Shown: piece after piece, positions 1-5,099 of the stretch
Numbering within the stretch: the first letter of the stretch is position 1
Layout of the letters: each line of letters begins with the position of its first letter
Assembly (NCBI GenBank): GCA_964528155.1
Contig: CAZGRL010000217.1
Location: 1-5,099, forward strand
DNA length: 5,099 bases
Reading direction: 5' to 3'
From: G001797105 sp964528155
GTDB taxonomy: Bacteria; Chloroflexota; Anaerolineae; Anaerolineales; E44-bin32
Notes under the pieces: generated by a model
What the model was told of the DNA's origin: nothing
Databases searched by the model: none
Seen by the model: the letters and a program-made list of their open reading frames with translations, nothing else
Position numbers and translations under genes: made by a program

Positions 1-404
1 GCAGGGCGGCCGGCACGGGCAAACCCATCACCCTGACCCACCCGTTGGTGTACATGGTCAGCTCACAATCTGAACACCCCGACCTGGCACTGCTGCTGAT
101 CTCCAAGGCGACGGTCAAGGAGCTTAACACGGACTACGCCATTGCCAGTGGCCACCTGGGCATCCTGAAATCCCAGGCGGAGTATGGCCCCTACATGAGC
201 GCCAAATTCCTGACGCAGGTTCTCCCGCTGCTGGACGTCACCACCTTCCTGCCCAACAGCCCCTACTGGAGCGCCTGGTCAGAAGCCTACTACCTTGGCA
301 TCCAGGCCGTGGAGTCGGCCGGCGCTCTGACTCCAGAGGAGGCGCTGGAGGTTGTGATTGACCAACTCCAGAATGAGCTCGGCGACAATGTGGTGATCCG
401 CTGA
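1..404 (+). CDS. Extracellular solute-binding protein of a CUT1-type ABC importer, C-terminal part
   Basis: This is the 3' end of a gene that begins before the window; complete codons start at base 3 and give 133 residues up to the TGA at 402-404. The reading frame is open to the left edge, so the ATG at 51 and the TTG at 45 are internal. The protein would be a lipoprotein or secreted receptor that captures a sugar-like solute and delivers it to the permeases downstream. Support is the C-terminal style of the UgpB/MalE-like family: a helical region, a Pro/Asn turn followed by an aromatic-rich segment (NSPYWSAWSEAYYLGIQ), then a helix containing LTPEEALEVVIDQLQNELG just before the end. The location directly upstream of two permeases and an ATPase agrees. 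The signal peptide and most of the ligand site lie outside the window, so the substrate cannot be judged. Family assignment is fairly sure. Confidence 0.82.
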   Translation, partial: RAAGTGKPITLTHPLVYMVSSQSEHPDLALLLISKATVKELNTDYAIASGHLGILKSQAEYGPYMSAKFLTQVLPLLDVTTFLPNSPYWSAWSEAYYLGIQAVESAGALTPEEALEVVIDQLQNELGDNVVIR

Positions 405-414
405 CGTCCGTAAA

Positions 415-455
415 AAGCAGGCTGGAGAGGGGGGATTTCCCCCTCCCCCCTGCTT
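415..455 (+). promoter_or_regulatory. GC-rich intercistronic stem-loop after the binding-protein gene
   Basis: Ten bases after the binding-protein stop, bases 415-421 plus 424-433 can pair with 439-455, closing a 5-base loop at 434-438. The stem has a CT bulge (422-423) and one A-C mismatch. On the + strand no T-run follows, so it does not look like a standard intrinsic terminator for the operon. On the - strand the same stem is followed by five Ts (complement of 412-416), so it could terminate antisense transcription. In known maltose-type operons, stem-loops at this place stabilise the upstream mRNA so that binding protein is made in excess; that role is inferred here. Confidence 0.6.
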
Positions 456-480
456 GCCGGCGGGGAGACGTTCCGCAGGC
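452..480 (+). repeat. Short dispersed repeat copy (GCTTGCCGGC element), upstream copy
   Basis: The 10-mer GCTTGCCGGC at 452-461, followed four bases later by AGACG (466-470), recurs in reverse complement at 4747-4764 with a three-base spacer. The tail CCGCAGGC (473-480) can partly mirror the element's GC-rich head. Translation of the - strand here gives LPAGKQ, a peptide string I recall from short intergenic repeats in environmental genomes. The match between the two copies is seen directly; membership in a genome-wide family is inference. It overlaps the 3' arm of the preceding stem-loop by a few bases. Confidence 0.45.
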
Positions 481-520
481 ATACCCGGACAGAGTAACCG
501 TTCAGTGGTGTAAACGCAAA

Positions 521-565
521 GACCCTCTCGCAGGTTTCATGCTAGAAGCCTGCGGGAGGGTGGTC
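521..565 (+). promoter_or_regulatory. Second strong stem-loop upstream of the first permease
   Basis: The arm at 521-538 (GACC, then CTCTCGCAGGTTTC) pairs with 545-565 (GAAGCCTGCGGGAGGG, then GGTC). It closes a six-base loop (ATGCTA) and contains G-U pairs and a small bulge near the base. The stem is about 18 pairs long and lies 30 bases before the ribosome site of the permease gene. No T-run follows it (TGACAAGC comes next). It may lower read-through or slow decay of the binding-protein message, or act as an attenuator. The structure is directly visible; its role is inferred. Confidence 0.6.
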
Positions 566-595
566 TGACAAGCAACCTGTTTAGTCCTCGTAAAG

Positions 596-603
596 AAAGG
601 AGG
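596..603 (+). promoter_or_regulatory. Ribosome binding site that fixes the first permease start at 611
   Basis: AAAGGAGG is a near-perfect Shine-Dalgarno sequence. It is only one base from the ATG at 605 but seven bases from the ATG at 611. The normal spacing favours 611, which removes two residues (Met-Pro) from the longest reading frame. Confidence 0.75.
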
Positions 604-610
604 TATGCCA

Positions 611-1579
611 ATGGCTGAGGCTGCTATGGCAGTAAAGGGCAGGGAGCCGCCCTCGCGCTGGGTGCAGATCAAGGCCACGCTGGGCGCCTGGGGCTTCATG
701 GGCCCGGCTGGCGTGCTGGTGATGGTGTTCTTCTTCATCCCCGTGATCATCCTCTTCGTCATCAGCCTGACCGACCTGTCCAGTTCTAACTTTAGCGATC
801 CTTTGACCTTCATCGGCCTGGAGAACTTCGTGCGGCTCTTCCGCGACAAGTTCTTCCCCAAAATCCTGGGCAACACGTTCAAGTACGTCATCCTCACCCT
901 GGGCTTCTTCAACGTGGGCCTGGCGCTGGTGCTGGCGTTGCTGACCACCCACATCAGCCGCCGAGCGGGCTTTTTCTTCCGCGTGATGTGGCTGCTGCCG
1001 CGCATCACCCCCTCGGTGATTTACATCTTGATGTGGAGACGGATTGCCCATCAGCCCCCTTTTGGGATTATCAACCAATTTCTGGAGCCGCTCGGCGTCG
1101 AGCCACAATACTGGCTCTACAAGCAACCGTGGCTTTTTGTCATCCTGGTGAATGGTTTCATCGGCGCGTCGTTTGGCATGATCATCTTCACCTCGGCCAT
1201 CGAAGCCATCCCCAAGGATTACCTCACCGCCGCCAAAGTGGACGGCGCCTCGACGTGGCAGACCATTCGCGACATCATCCTGCCGATGATCAAATGGCCG
1301 TTGCTGTTCGTGACCACCTACCAGACCCTCTCGCTGCTCACTTCCTTTGAACAGATCTTGCTGCTGACCGAGGGCGGGCCGGGCCTGTTCACCACCGAAG
1401 TGTGGGCCCTCACGGCGTACAAGCGCGCCCTGAAAACCTATTTTGGCCACAACCAATGGGGCTACGGCGCGGCCTGGGGGTTCATCTTGGTGATCATTGG
1501 CATCACGATGTCGGTCATCTATCTGCGCGTCTTCCGCTTTAACGAGTTGGTGGAAGAGCCCAAGATTGACGTGCTGTAG
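611..1579 (+). CDS. CUT1-type ABC transporter permease, MalF/UgpA-like
   Basis: A 322-residue inner-membrane subunit that would pair with the next permease to form the import channel. Six hydrophobic segments are visible at about residues 27-52, 90-113, 122-144, 173-196, 231-253 and 286-308, the usual number and length for the short MalF/UgpA class. The cytoplasmic coupling loop that docks on the ATPase lies at about 197-225: YLTAAKVDGA, then DIILP. The invariant Gly is at 212 and Pro at 225; the first position of the EAA box is Thr206 instead of Glu, a tolerated kind of variation. LLTEGGPG at 251-258 matches the conserved LTxGGP of this class. The N-terminus (about 25 residues) is hydrophilic and basic, as expected for a cytoplasmic tail. 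The gene follows the binding protein after 206 bp and precedes the second permease by 12 bp. Family is near certain; substrate is unknown. Confidence 0.93.
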   Translation: MAEAAMAVKGREPPSRWVQIKATLGAWGFMGPAGVLVMVFFFIPVIILFVISLTDLSSSNFSDPLTFIGLENFVRLFRDKFFPKILGNTFKYVILTLGFFNVGLALVLALLTTHISRRAGFFFRVMWLLPRITPSVIYILMWRRIAHQPPFGIINQFLEPLGVEPQYWLYKQPWLFVILVNGFIGASFGMIIFTSAIEAIPKDYLTAAKVDGASTWQTIRDIILPMIKWPLLFVTTYQTLSLLTSFEQILLLTEGGPGLFTTEVWALTAYKRALKTYFGHNQWGYGAAWGFILVIIGITMSVIYLRVFRFNELVEEPKIDVL

Positions 1580-1591
1580 GAGGGAGGCAAC

Positions 1592-2515
1592 ATGGCTACG
1601 ACAACCTTTCGACAAGCTCAAGACACCGCCTTTGAAACCGATCCGCAATATGGTATCAGGCGCCGCTTTGGAAAGGCCATCCCTTACATTCTGCTCACCA
1701 TCAGCATCCTGCCCATTGTGATCGGCTATGCCTGGCTGATCATCGCTACCTTTTCGTATCGCACCAGGGGCCTGTTCCCCATAGATGCCGAGGGCAACAT
1801 CGGTGGGTGGACGTTGCGCAACTGGGAGTTCTTGAAAGATCCCAGCATCTGGAGCGTGACCCTGAACTCGTTCCTCGTTGCGATAGGCATGGTCATCGGC
1901 GTCGGGTCCGTCTCGTCGCTGGCCGCTTACGCGCTGTCGCGCATGAACTTCGCCGGGCGCAAAGGTTTCCTGTCATTGACGCTCATCCTGCACGCCTTCC
2001 CCAGCGTCACGCTGCTCATCGCCATCTTCTTCGTCCTGAACTTCCTCTCAGGTATCCCGGTACTCGGCAAATTCGTCGGTTACAACACCGTCGGCGGGGT
2101 AGCGCTGGTGATGGTCGCTCTGGATCTGCCGCTCGGCGTGTGGTTGATGAAGGGCTTTTTCGACAATCTTTCCTGGGACATGGAGCGCGCCGCGCTGATT
2201 GACGGCGCTTCGCGCTTCCGCGTTTGGTGGGAGATCATCATTCCCTTGATCAAGCCCGGCCTGGCCGCGCTGGCCATCTTTAACTTTCTGTCCGGCTGGT
2301 CCGCCTTTTTGATCCCCTTTACGTTCACCGTGGGTAGCAAGGTAGCCAACCTGCCGGTCTACATGAGACAGATGATCAGCGACACCGCGCCGACCAATTG
2401 GAACATGATCGCCGCCGTGGGAATGTTCCAACTCATCCCGGTGATGATCTTCTTCATCTTCACCCAGGAGCTGCTGCTCAGCGTTTACAGCGGTGGGGCC
2501 AAGGGCGGAGCATAA
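1592..2515 (+). CDS. CUT1-type ABC transporter permease, MalG/UgpE-like
   Basis: A 307-residue second channel subunit. The ribosome site AGGAGGGAGG (1578-1587) overlaps the stop codon of the first permease, so translation is probably coupled. Hydrophobic segments lie at about residues 29-54, 90-115, 126-152, 168-190, 223-245 and 271-296. The coupling loop is at about 196-224: ERAALIDGA, then EIIIPLIKPGL, with Gly205 and Pro218 in the expected places and Arg199 at the first position of the EAA box. The C-terminal tail ends in SGGAKGGA, which resembles the GGxKG end common in MalG-like permeases. Residues 6-12 (FRQAQDT) are encoded by a dispersed repeat (see 1608-1625). I see no other in-frame ATG, GTG or TTG before the first membrane segment, so this start is firm despite the repeat. 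Family is near certain; substrate is unknown. Confidence 0.93.
   Translation: MATTTFRQAQDTAFETDPQYGIRRRFGKAIPYILLTISILPIVIGYAWLIIATFSYRTRGLFPIDAEGNIGGWTLRNWEFLKDPSIWSVTLNSFLVAIGMVIGVGSVSSLAAYALSRMNFAGRKGFLSLTLILHAFPSVTLLIAIFFVLNFLSGIPVLGKFVGYNTVGGVALVMVALDLPLGVWLMKGFFDNLSWDMERAALIDGASRFRVWWEIIIPLIKPGLAALAIFNFLSGWSAFLIPFTFTVGSKVANLPVYMRQMISDTAPTNWNMIAAVGMFQLIPVMIFFIFTQELLLSVYSGGAKGGA
1608..1625 (+). repeat. Dispersed short repeat (TTCGACAAGCTCA type) inside the permease start
   Basis: TTCGACAAGCTCAAGACA lies 16 bases into the second permease gene. I recognise TTCGACAAGCTCA as the core of a short interspersed repeat found many times in a range of environmental bacterial genomes. It gives the peptide strings RQAQ, FDKL and (on the other strand) LSLSKG in the various frames, and all three are present here. 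The second half of a full unit, normally an inverted arm, is not evident. Only one copy is in this window, so the repeat call rests on recall. Confidence 0.6.
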
Positions 2516-2532
2516 AGCATAAAAATTAAAAC

Positions 2533-2577
2533 TGAAACGTGAGGGCTTGATTTATCACGCATCCCGTTTCACGTATT
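2533..2577 (+). repeat. Inverted and direct short repeats in the permease-ATPase gap
   Basis: The 82-bp gap between the second permease and the ATPase starts AT-rich (2515-2537). It contains TGAAACG (2533-2539) facing its exact complement CGTTTCA (2565-2571), a possible 7-bp stem. It also holds TCACGCAT (2555-2562) and TCACGTAT (2569-2576), which match at 7 of 8 bases. CGTGA (2538-2542) could instead pair with TCACG (2555-2559). The 9-mer CGTTTCACG at 2565-2573 recurs in the other intergenic gap at 4730-4738. TCACGCAT/TCACGTTT-type strings resemble intergenic repeats I recall from Chloroflexota-like genomes. No T-run follows, so it is not a terminator. Confidence 0.4.
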
Positions 2578-2584
2578 CTCTATT

Positions 2585-2591
2585 GGAGGAG
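2585..2591 (+). promoter_or_regulatory. Ribosome binding site that fixes the ATPase start at 2598
   Basis: GGAGGAG ends six bases before the ATG at 2598. The reading frame stays open upstream to an alternative start at 2547, but that would add 17 residues encoded by the intergenic repeat region, and no comparable site precedes it. The family normally begins with the short M-x-V-x-L-x-N-L strand, which fits 2598. Confidence 0.85.
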
Positions 2592-2597
2592 AAAATC

Positions 2598-3674
2598 ATG
2601 AAAGTAGAACTCGAAAATCTCAGCAAACGGTGGGGCAGCGTAGTGGGGGCCGATGCTATCAATCTGACGATAAACGACGGCGAGTTTGTCGCCTTCCTGG
2701 GGCCCTCCGGTTGTGGGAAAACCACCACCCTGCTGATGGTAGCTGGAATCTACAAGCCCACCGAGGGCTTCATCCGTTTCGACGGACGCGTCGTCAACCA
2801 AGTGGCGCCCAAAGATCGCAACGTCGGTATGGTCTTCCAGAGCTACGCCCTCTACCCCCACATGACCGTCTTCCGGAACATCAGCTACCCTCTCAAGCTG
2901 AAGAAAGTTCCGAAGGATGAGATGCAGCAGCGGGCGCAGCGAGTCGCTGACATGATGGGTATCGGCCACCTGATGGATCGCAAGCCGGCCCAACTCTCCG
3001 GCGGCCAGCAGCAGCGGGTGGCTCTGGGCCGGGCACTGGTCAAAGAGCCCCAGTTGCTGTTGTTCGACGAGCCGCTGTCGAACCTTGATGCCCGCTTGCG
3101 CCTCTCCATGCGCGGCGAGATCAAGCGCCTGCAAATGGAACTGGGCATCACCTCCATCTACGTGACGCACGACCAGGTGGAGGCCATGACCATGGCCAAC
3201 CGCGTGGCGGTGATGAAAGAGGGCCAGTTCCAGGCCTACAGCCCGCCGGATGAACTGTACGACCAGCCGCGCACCCTGTTTGTGGCTGGCTTTGTGGGCA
3301 ATCCACCGATGAACTTCGTAGATGTGGAAGTGGTCCGCGAGAACGGCGACTATCACGCCCGCCGCGAGGGCTTCGATGTGGTCATCCCCTCTGATCGAGG
3401 CGAGAAGGTGGTCGGCAAGGCCAGGGTCACCCTGGGCATCCGCCCCGAGGACATAACGATAGCCGACCAGGGCATCGCCGGTGAAATCTACATCGTCGAG
3501 CCGCTGGGCCGCGATGACTTGCTCGATGTGCGCATCGGCGAGGCTGGCGTCCACGTGCTGGCCGACCCCACGCTGAGCTTGAAAATGGGCCAAACCGTGA
3601 CGCTTGACTTCAACACCCACAAGGTGCAGTTCTTCGACCCCCAGACAGAGAAATCGCTGCTCTGGGCGGACTAA
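2598..3674 (+). CDS. CUT1-type ABC transporter ATP-binding protein, MalK/UgpC-like
   Basis: A 358-residue cytoplasmic ATPase that would sit as a dimer under the two permeases and drive uptake. All nucleotide-binding motifs are intact: aromatic A-loop Trp12, Walker A GPSGCGKT at 35-42, Q-loop Gln81, signature LSGGQ at 133-137, Walker B LLLFDE at 153-158 with catalytic Glu158, D-loop NLDA at 162-165, and switch His191. The part after about residue 236 is the regulatory TOBE-type domain of MalK/UgpC proteins, with GIRPED at 280-285. The stretch QAYSPPDELYDQP (212-224) joins the two parts; it has YSP where MalK relatives often have GTP. Total length is typical for the family. It lies 82 bp after the second permease and 9 bp before the UroD-like gene. 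A dedicated ATPase in the operon suggests the importer does not rely on a shared one. Assignment is very sure; substrate is not indicated. Confidence 0.96.
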   Translation: MKVELENLSKRWGSVVGADAINLTINDGEFVAFLGPSGCGKTTTLLMVAGIYKPTEGFIRFDGRVVNQVAPKDRNVGMVFQSYALYPHMTVFRNISYPLKLKKVPKDEMQQRAQRVADMMGIGHLMDRKPAQLSGGQQQRVALGRALVKEPQLLLFDEPLSNLDARLRLSMRGEIKRLQMELGITSIYVTHDQVEAMTMANRVAVMKEGQFQAYSPPDELYDQPRTLFVAGFVGNPPMNFVDVEVVRENGDYHARREGFDVVIPSDRGEKVVGKARVTLGIRPEDITIADQGIAGEIYIVEPLGRDDLLDVRIGEAGVHVLADPTLSLKMGQTVTLDFNTHKVQFFDPQTEKSLLWAD

Positions 3675-3683
3675 CACGAGGTC

Positions 3684-4724
3684 ATGAACAGTAAAGAACG
3701 AGTGCTGGCGGCCATCAACCACGTTGAGCCTGACCGTGTGCCGGTGGACCTGTGGGCCATGTCTCCCGTCACCGACAACCTGCGCGCTCACTTTGGCGTG
3801 CACGATGACGAAGGCGTCTGGCAGGCCCTGGGCGTTGACTTGCGCTCCGTCTGGCCGGCCTACGTCGGGCCAACTTTGCCCACTTTCGACGATGGCAGTT
3901 GGATGGACTGGTGGGGGCTCCGCAAGCGCATGATTGGCCCCTTTGAAGAGGTCGTCGAGCCGCCGCTGGCCGAGGCCCAAACCGTCGCCGACGTCGAGGC
4001 CCACCCCTGGCCCAATCCCGACTGGTTCGACTACGATGGCCTCCGCCCCACCTGCGAAGCCCTGAGTGAGTACGCCCTCGTCATCCGTGATCCTGGCCCT
4101 AACGCCACCTGTGTCCTACGGGTGGCCATGTTTTTGCGTAGCATGGAGAAGTTCATGATGGATCTGGCGCTGAATCCCGACCTGGCCCAGGCCATCATCG
4201 AATGGGTGGAGAGGTTCTATCTGGAGTTCGACCGCCGCATCCTGGAGGCGGTGGGCGATCTCACCGACGTCTATTTTATCGCCGACGACGTTGGCGTGCA
4301 GGACGGGCTGATGATCAGCCCCAAAATGTTCCGCCAGTTCATCAAGCCCAGCCTGACGCGCTTTATCGCCCAGGCCAAAGAGTACGGGCAGCGGGTCATG
4401 TACCACACCTGCGGGGCCGTGCGCCAACTCATACCCGATTTCATCGAGATGGGGGTGGACGTTCTTGATCCTATCCAGGTATCGGCCAAAGGCATGAAGC
4501 CCGGCGAACTGAAGCGTGATTTCGGCCACGCCCTCTGCTTCCACGGCGCGCTGGACATTCAAACCGTCCTATCGCAAGGCACGCCCGACCAGGTGCGGGC
4601 CGAGGTCAAACGGCTGTGCCGGGTGCTGGGACAGGGAGGCGGGTTCATCCTGGCCCCGACCAACAATGTCATGCCCGAAACGCCGCTCGAAAACATCCTG
4701 GCGCTGTATGAAACGGTGCAATAG
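3684..4724 (+). CDS. Uroporphyrinogen decarboxylase superfamily protein (UroD/MtaA-like, not HemE)
   Basis: A 346-residue soluble protein, close to the family's usual length. The opening NSKERVLAAINHVEPDRVPV (2-21) is the standard start of UroD-like proteins and supports this ATG, although the GAGGT ribosome site (3678-3682) is unusually close. The start lies 9 bp after the ATPase stop, so coupling is likely. True HemE has an RQAGR box near the N-terminus; here that region reads WAMSPVTDNLR, so heme synthesis is unlikely. Other family marks are IADDVGVQDGLMISP (199-213), HTCG (241-244), DVLDPIQ (259-265) and GGGFILAPTNNVMPETPLENI (318-338). The His241-x-Cys243 pair resembles the zinc ligands of cobalamin-dependent methyltransferases such as MtaA/MtbA, but Asn327 stands where their third ligand Cys would be. 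It may act on the imported solute, for example as a methyltransferase or lyase, but the reaction is unknown. Superfamily sure, function open. Confidence 0.88.
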   Translation: MNSKERVLAAINHVEPDRVPVDLWAMSPVTDNLRAHFGVHDDEGVWQALGVDLRSVWPAYVGPTLPTFDDGSWMDWWGLRKRMIGPFEEVVEPPLAEAQTVADVEAHPWPNPDWFDYDGLRPTCEALSEYALVIRDPGPNATCVLRVAMFLRSMEKFMMDLALNPDLAQAIIEWVERFYLEFDRRILEAVGDLTDVYFIADDVGVQDGLMISPKMFRQFIKPSLTRFIAQAKEYGQRVMYHTCGAVRQLIPDFIEMGVDVLDPIQVSAKGMKPGELKRDFGHALCFHGALDIQTVLSQGTPDQVRAEVKRLCRVLGQGGGFILAPTNNVMPETPLENILALYETVQ

Positions 4725-4739
4725 GATTACGTTTCACGC

Positions 4740-4770
4740 AGGCTTGCGTCTACTGCCGGCAAGCCTTTTT
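4740..4770 (+). terminator. Probable intrinsic terminator after the UroD-like gene
   Basis: AGGCTTGC (4740-4747) pairs perfectly with GCAAGCCT (4759-4766) across an 11-base loop. Five Ts follow directly (4766-4770), then GTTGT. It begins 15 bases after the UroD-like stop codon, the normal place for a Rho-independent terminator. The 3' half (4755-4764) is the reverse complement of the GCTTGCCGGC element at 452-461, so the terminator seems to be built from a repeat copy. The large loop and medium stem mean it may be leaky. Confidence 0.7.
4747..4764 (-). repeat. Short dispersed repeat copy (GCTTGCCGGC element), downstream inverted copy
   Basis: Read on the - strand this is GCTTGCCGGC, then AGT, then AGACG. 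The upstream copy at 452-470 has the same two blocks separated by GGGG. The copies are in opposite orientation and flank the permease-to-UroD block. The match is seen directly; whether they belong to a wider repeat family is inferred. Confidence 0.45.
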
Positions 4771-4788
4771 GTTGTAGGTCTTTCTCCT

Positions 4789-4794
4789 GGAGGT
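4789..4794 (+). promoter_or_regulatory. Ribosome binding site of the PfkB-like kinase
   Basis: GGAGGT lies nine bases before the ATG at 4804 and only 18 bases after the terminator T-run. It selects 4804 over the in-frame ATGs at 4822 and 4825, which would cut into the first strand of the kinase fold. Confidence 0.7.
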
Positions 4795-4803
4795 CAAAAC
4801 AGA

Positions 4804-5099
4804 ATGTGCGATGTTGACATCATGATGATCGGCCACTTCGCCAAAGACAAACTGGTGGTGGATGGCACAAGCGAGATCGCCTCCGGCGGAGCCGTCTACT
4901 ACGGTAGCGTGGCCCTCCGGCGCATTGGGGTGAGTGTGGCCGTCGTCACCCGGTTGCACCCCGACGACTTCCCGCGCCTGGACGAACTGAAACAAGAGGG
5001 AGCGCAGGTCTTTGCCACGCCAGCTCCAGAAACCTCGGGCATCGAGAACATCTACAACTCGGCCGACATGGAACGCCGCGTATGCAAACTGATGGGCTT
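4804..5099 (+). CDS. PfkB/ribokinase-family carbohydrate kinase, N-terminal part
   Basis: The first 98 residues of a gene that runs off the window; a full PfkB kinase is usually about 300 residues. The family phosphorylates sugars, sugar acids or nucleosides with ATP in the cytoplasm. The sequence begins with a short strand and turn (VDIMMIGHFAKD, 4-15) followed by VVDG (18-21). Next comes the N-terminal family signature region GGAVYYGSVALRRIG (28-42), and then VAVVTRLHPDDFPRLDEL (45-62), equivalent to the strand and helix that follow it in ribokinase. SGIENIY (78-84) falls in the usual lid/substrate region. The ATP-binding GAGD motif and catalytic Asp would lie beyond the window. It is co-directional with the importer but separated from it by a terminator. 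The family is recognised with good confidence; substrate cannot be stated. Confidence 0.8.
   Translation, partial: MCDVDIMMIGHFAKDKLVVDGTSEIASGGAVYYGSVALRRIGVSVAVVTRLHPDDFPRLDELKQEGAQVFATPAPETSGIENIYNSADMERRVCKLMG

Noticed and set aside
454..485. Possible sigma-70 promoter starting at TTGCCG in the gap before the first permease
   Set aside because: No acceptable -10 hexamer lies 16-18 bases downstream, and the sequence is better explained as part of a hairpin and repeat.
581..1648. Long open frame on the - strand (355 codons) opposite the first permease
   Set aside because: Its translation is rich in His, Gln, Asp and Gly low-complexity runs typical of antisense to a GC-rich gene. The + strand holds a complete six-helix permease with conserved motifs.
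2551..2579. Possible promoter TTTATC - 17 bp - TATTCT before the ATPase
   Set aside because: Only 3 of 6 and 4 of 6 consensus matches. Transcription would begin inside the ribosome site, leaving it unusable.
2547..2597. N-terminal extension of the ATPase by 17 residues
   Set aside because: No ribosome site precedes it, the residues derive from the repeat-like gap, and GGAGGAG at 2585-2591 is well placed for the ATG at 2598.
2580..4004. Very long open frame on the - strand (474 codons) opposite the ATPase and UroD-like genes
   Set aside because: It spans two clearly real + strand genes and their junction, has no recognisable domain, and arises from codon bias that avoids stops on the opposite strand.
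3684..4724. Annotation as HemE, the heme-pathway uroporphyrinogen decarboxylase
   Set aside because: The N-terminal RQAGR substrate box and the C-terminal GHGI-type His are both missing, and the neighbours are a sugar-type importer and kinase, not heme genes.

Overview
The window carries one co-directional (+ strand) gene cluster: a carbohydrate-type ABC importer of the CUT1 family followed by two likely catabolic enzymes. In order these are the 3' end of an extracellular solute-binding protein gene (1-404), a structured gap (405-610), two inner-membrane permeases (611-1579 and 1592-2515), a MalK/UgpC-type ATPase (2598-3674), a uroporphyrinogen-decarboxylase-superfamily protein that is not a true HemE (3684-4724), a hairpin-plus-T-run terminator (4740-4770), and the 5' end of a PfkB/ribokinase-family sugar kinase (4804 to beyond the window end). 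Both edge genes are partial. No rRNA, tRNA, CRISPR array, insertion sequence or phage gene is visible.

The organism is probably a free-living or environmental bacterium, and my best guess is Chloroflexota (Anaerolineae or a relative). The basis is moderately high GC, strong GGAGG-type ribosome sites, protein style, a UroD-like gene beside a CUT1 transporter and a PfkB kinase, and short dispersed repeats of kinds I recall from such genomes. This is an inference from recall, not a database result.

Functionally, the binding protein would capture a solute outside the membrane, the two permeases would form the channel, and the ATPase would power uptake. The UroD-like protein follows the ATPase by 9 bp, so it is likely co-translated with the transporter and may act on the imported compound. 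The PfkB kinase would phosphorylate a sugar or nucleoside. The substrate cannot be read from the sequence.

The less ordinary content is mostly small-scale. Two strong stem-loops separate the binding protein from the permeases. A dispersed short repeat lies inside the coding start of the second permease and is translated. A short palindromic element occurs at both ends of the permease-to-UroD block in opposite orientation, and the downstream copy forms the terminator. The UroD-like protein has an His-x-Cys pair resembling the zinc site of methyl-cobalamin methyltransferases, but Asn where the third ligand (or the HemE active-site His) would lie. I see a plausible uncharacterised catabolic cassette, not a clearly new kind of system.
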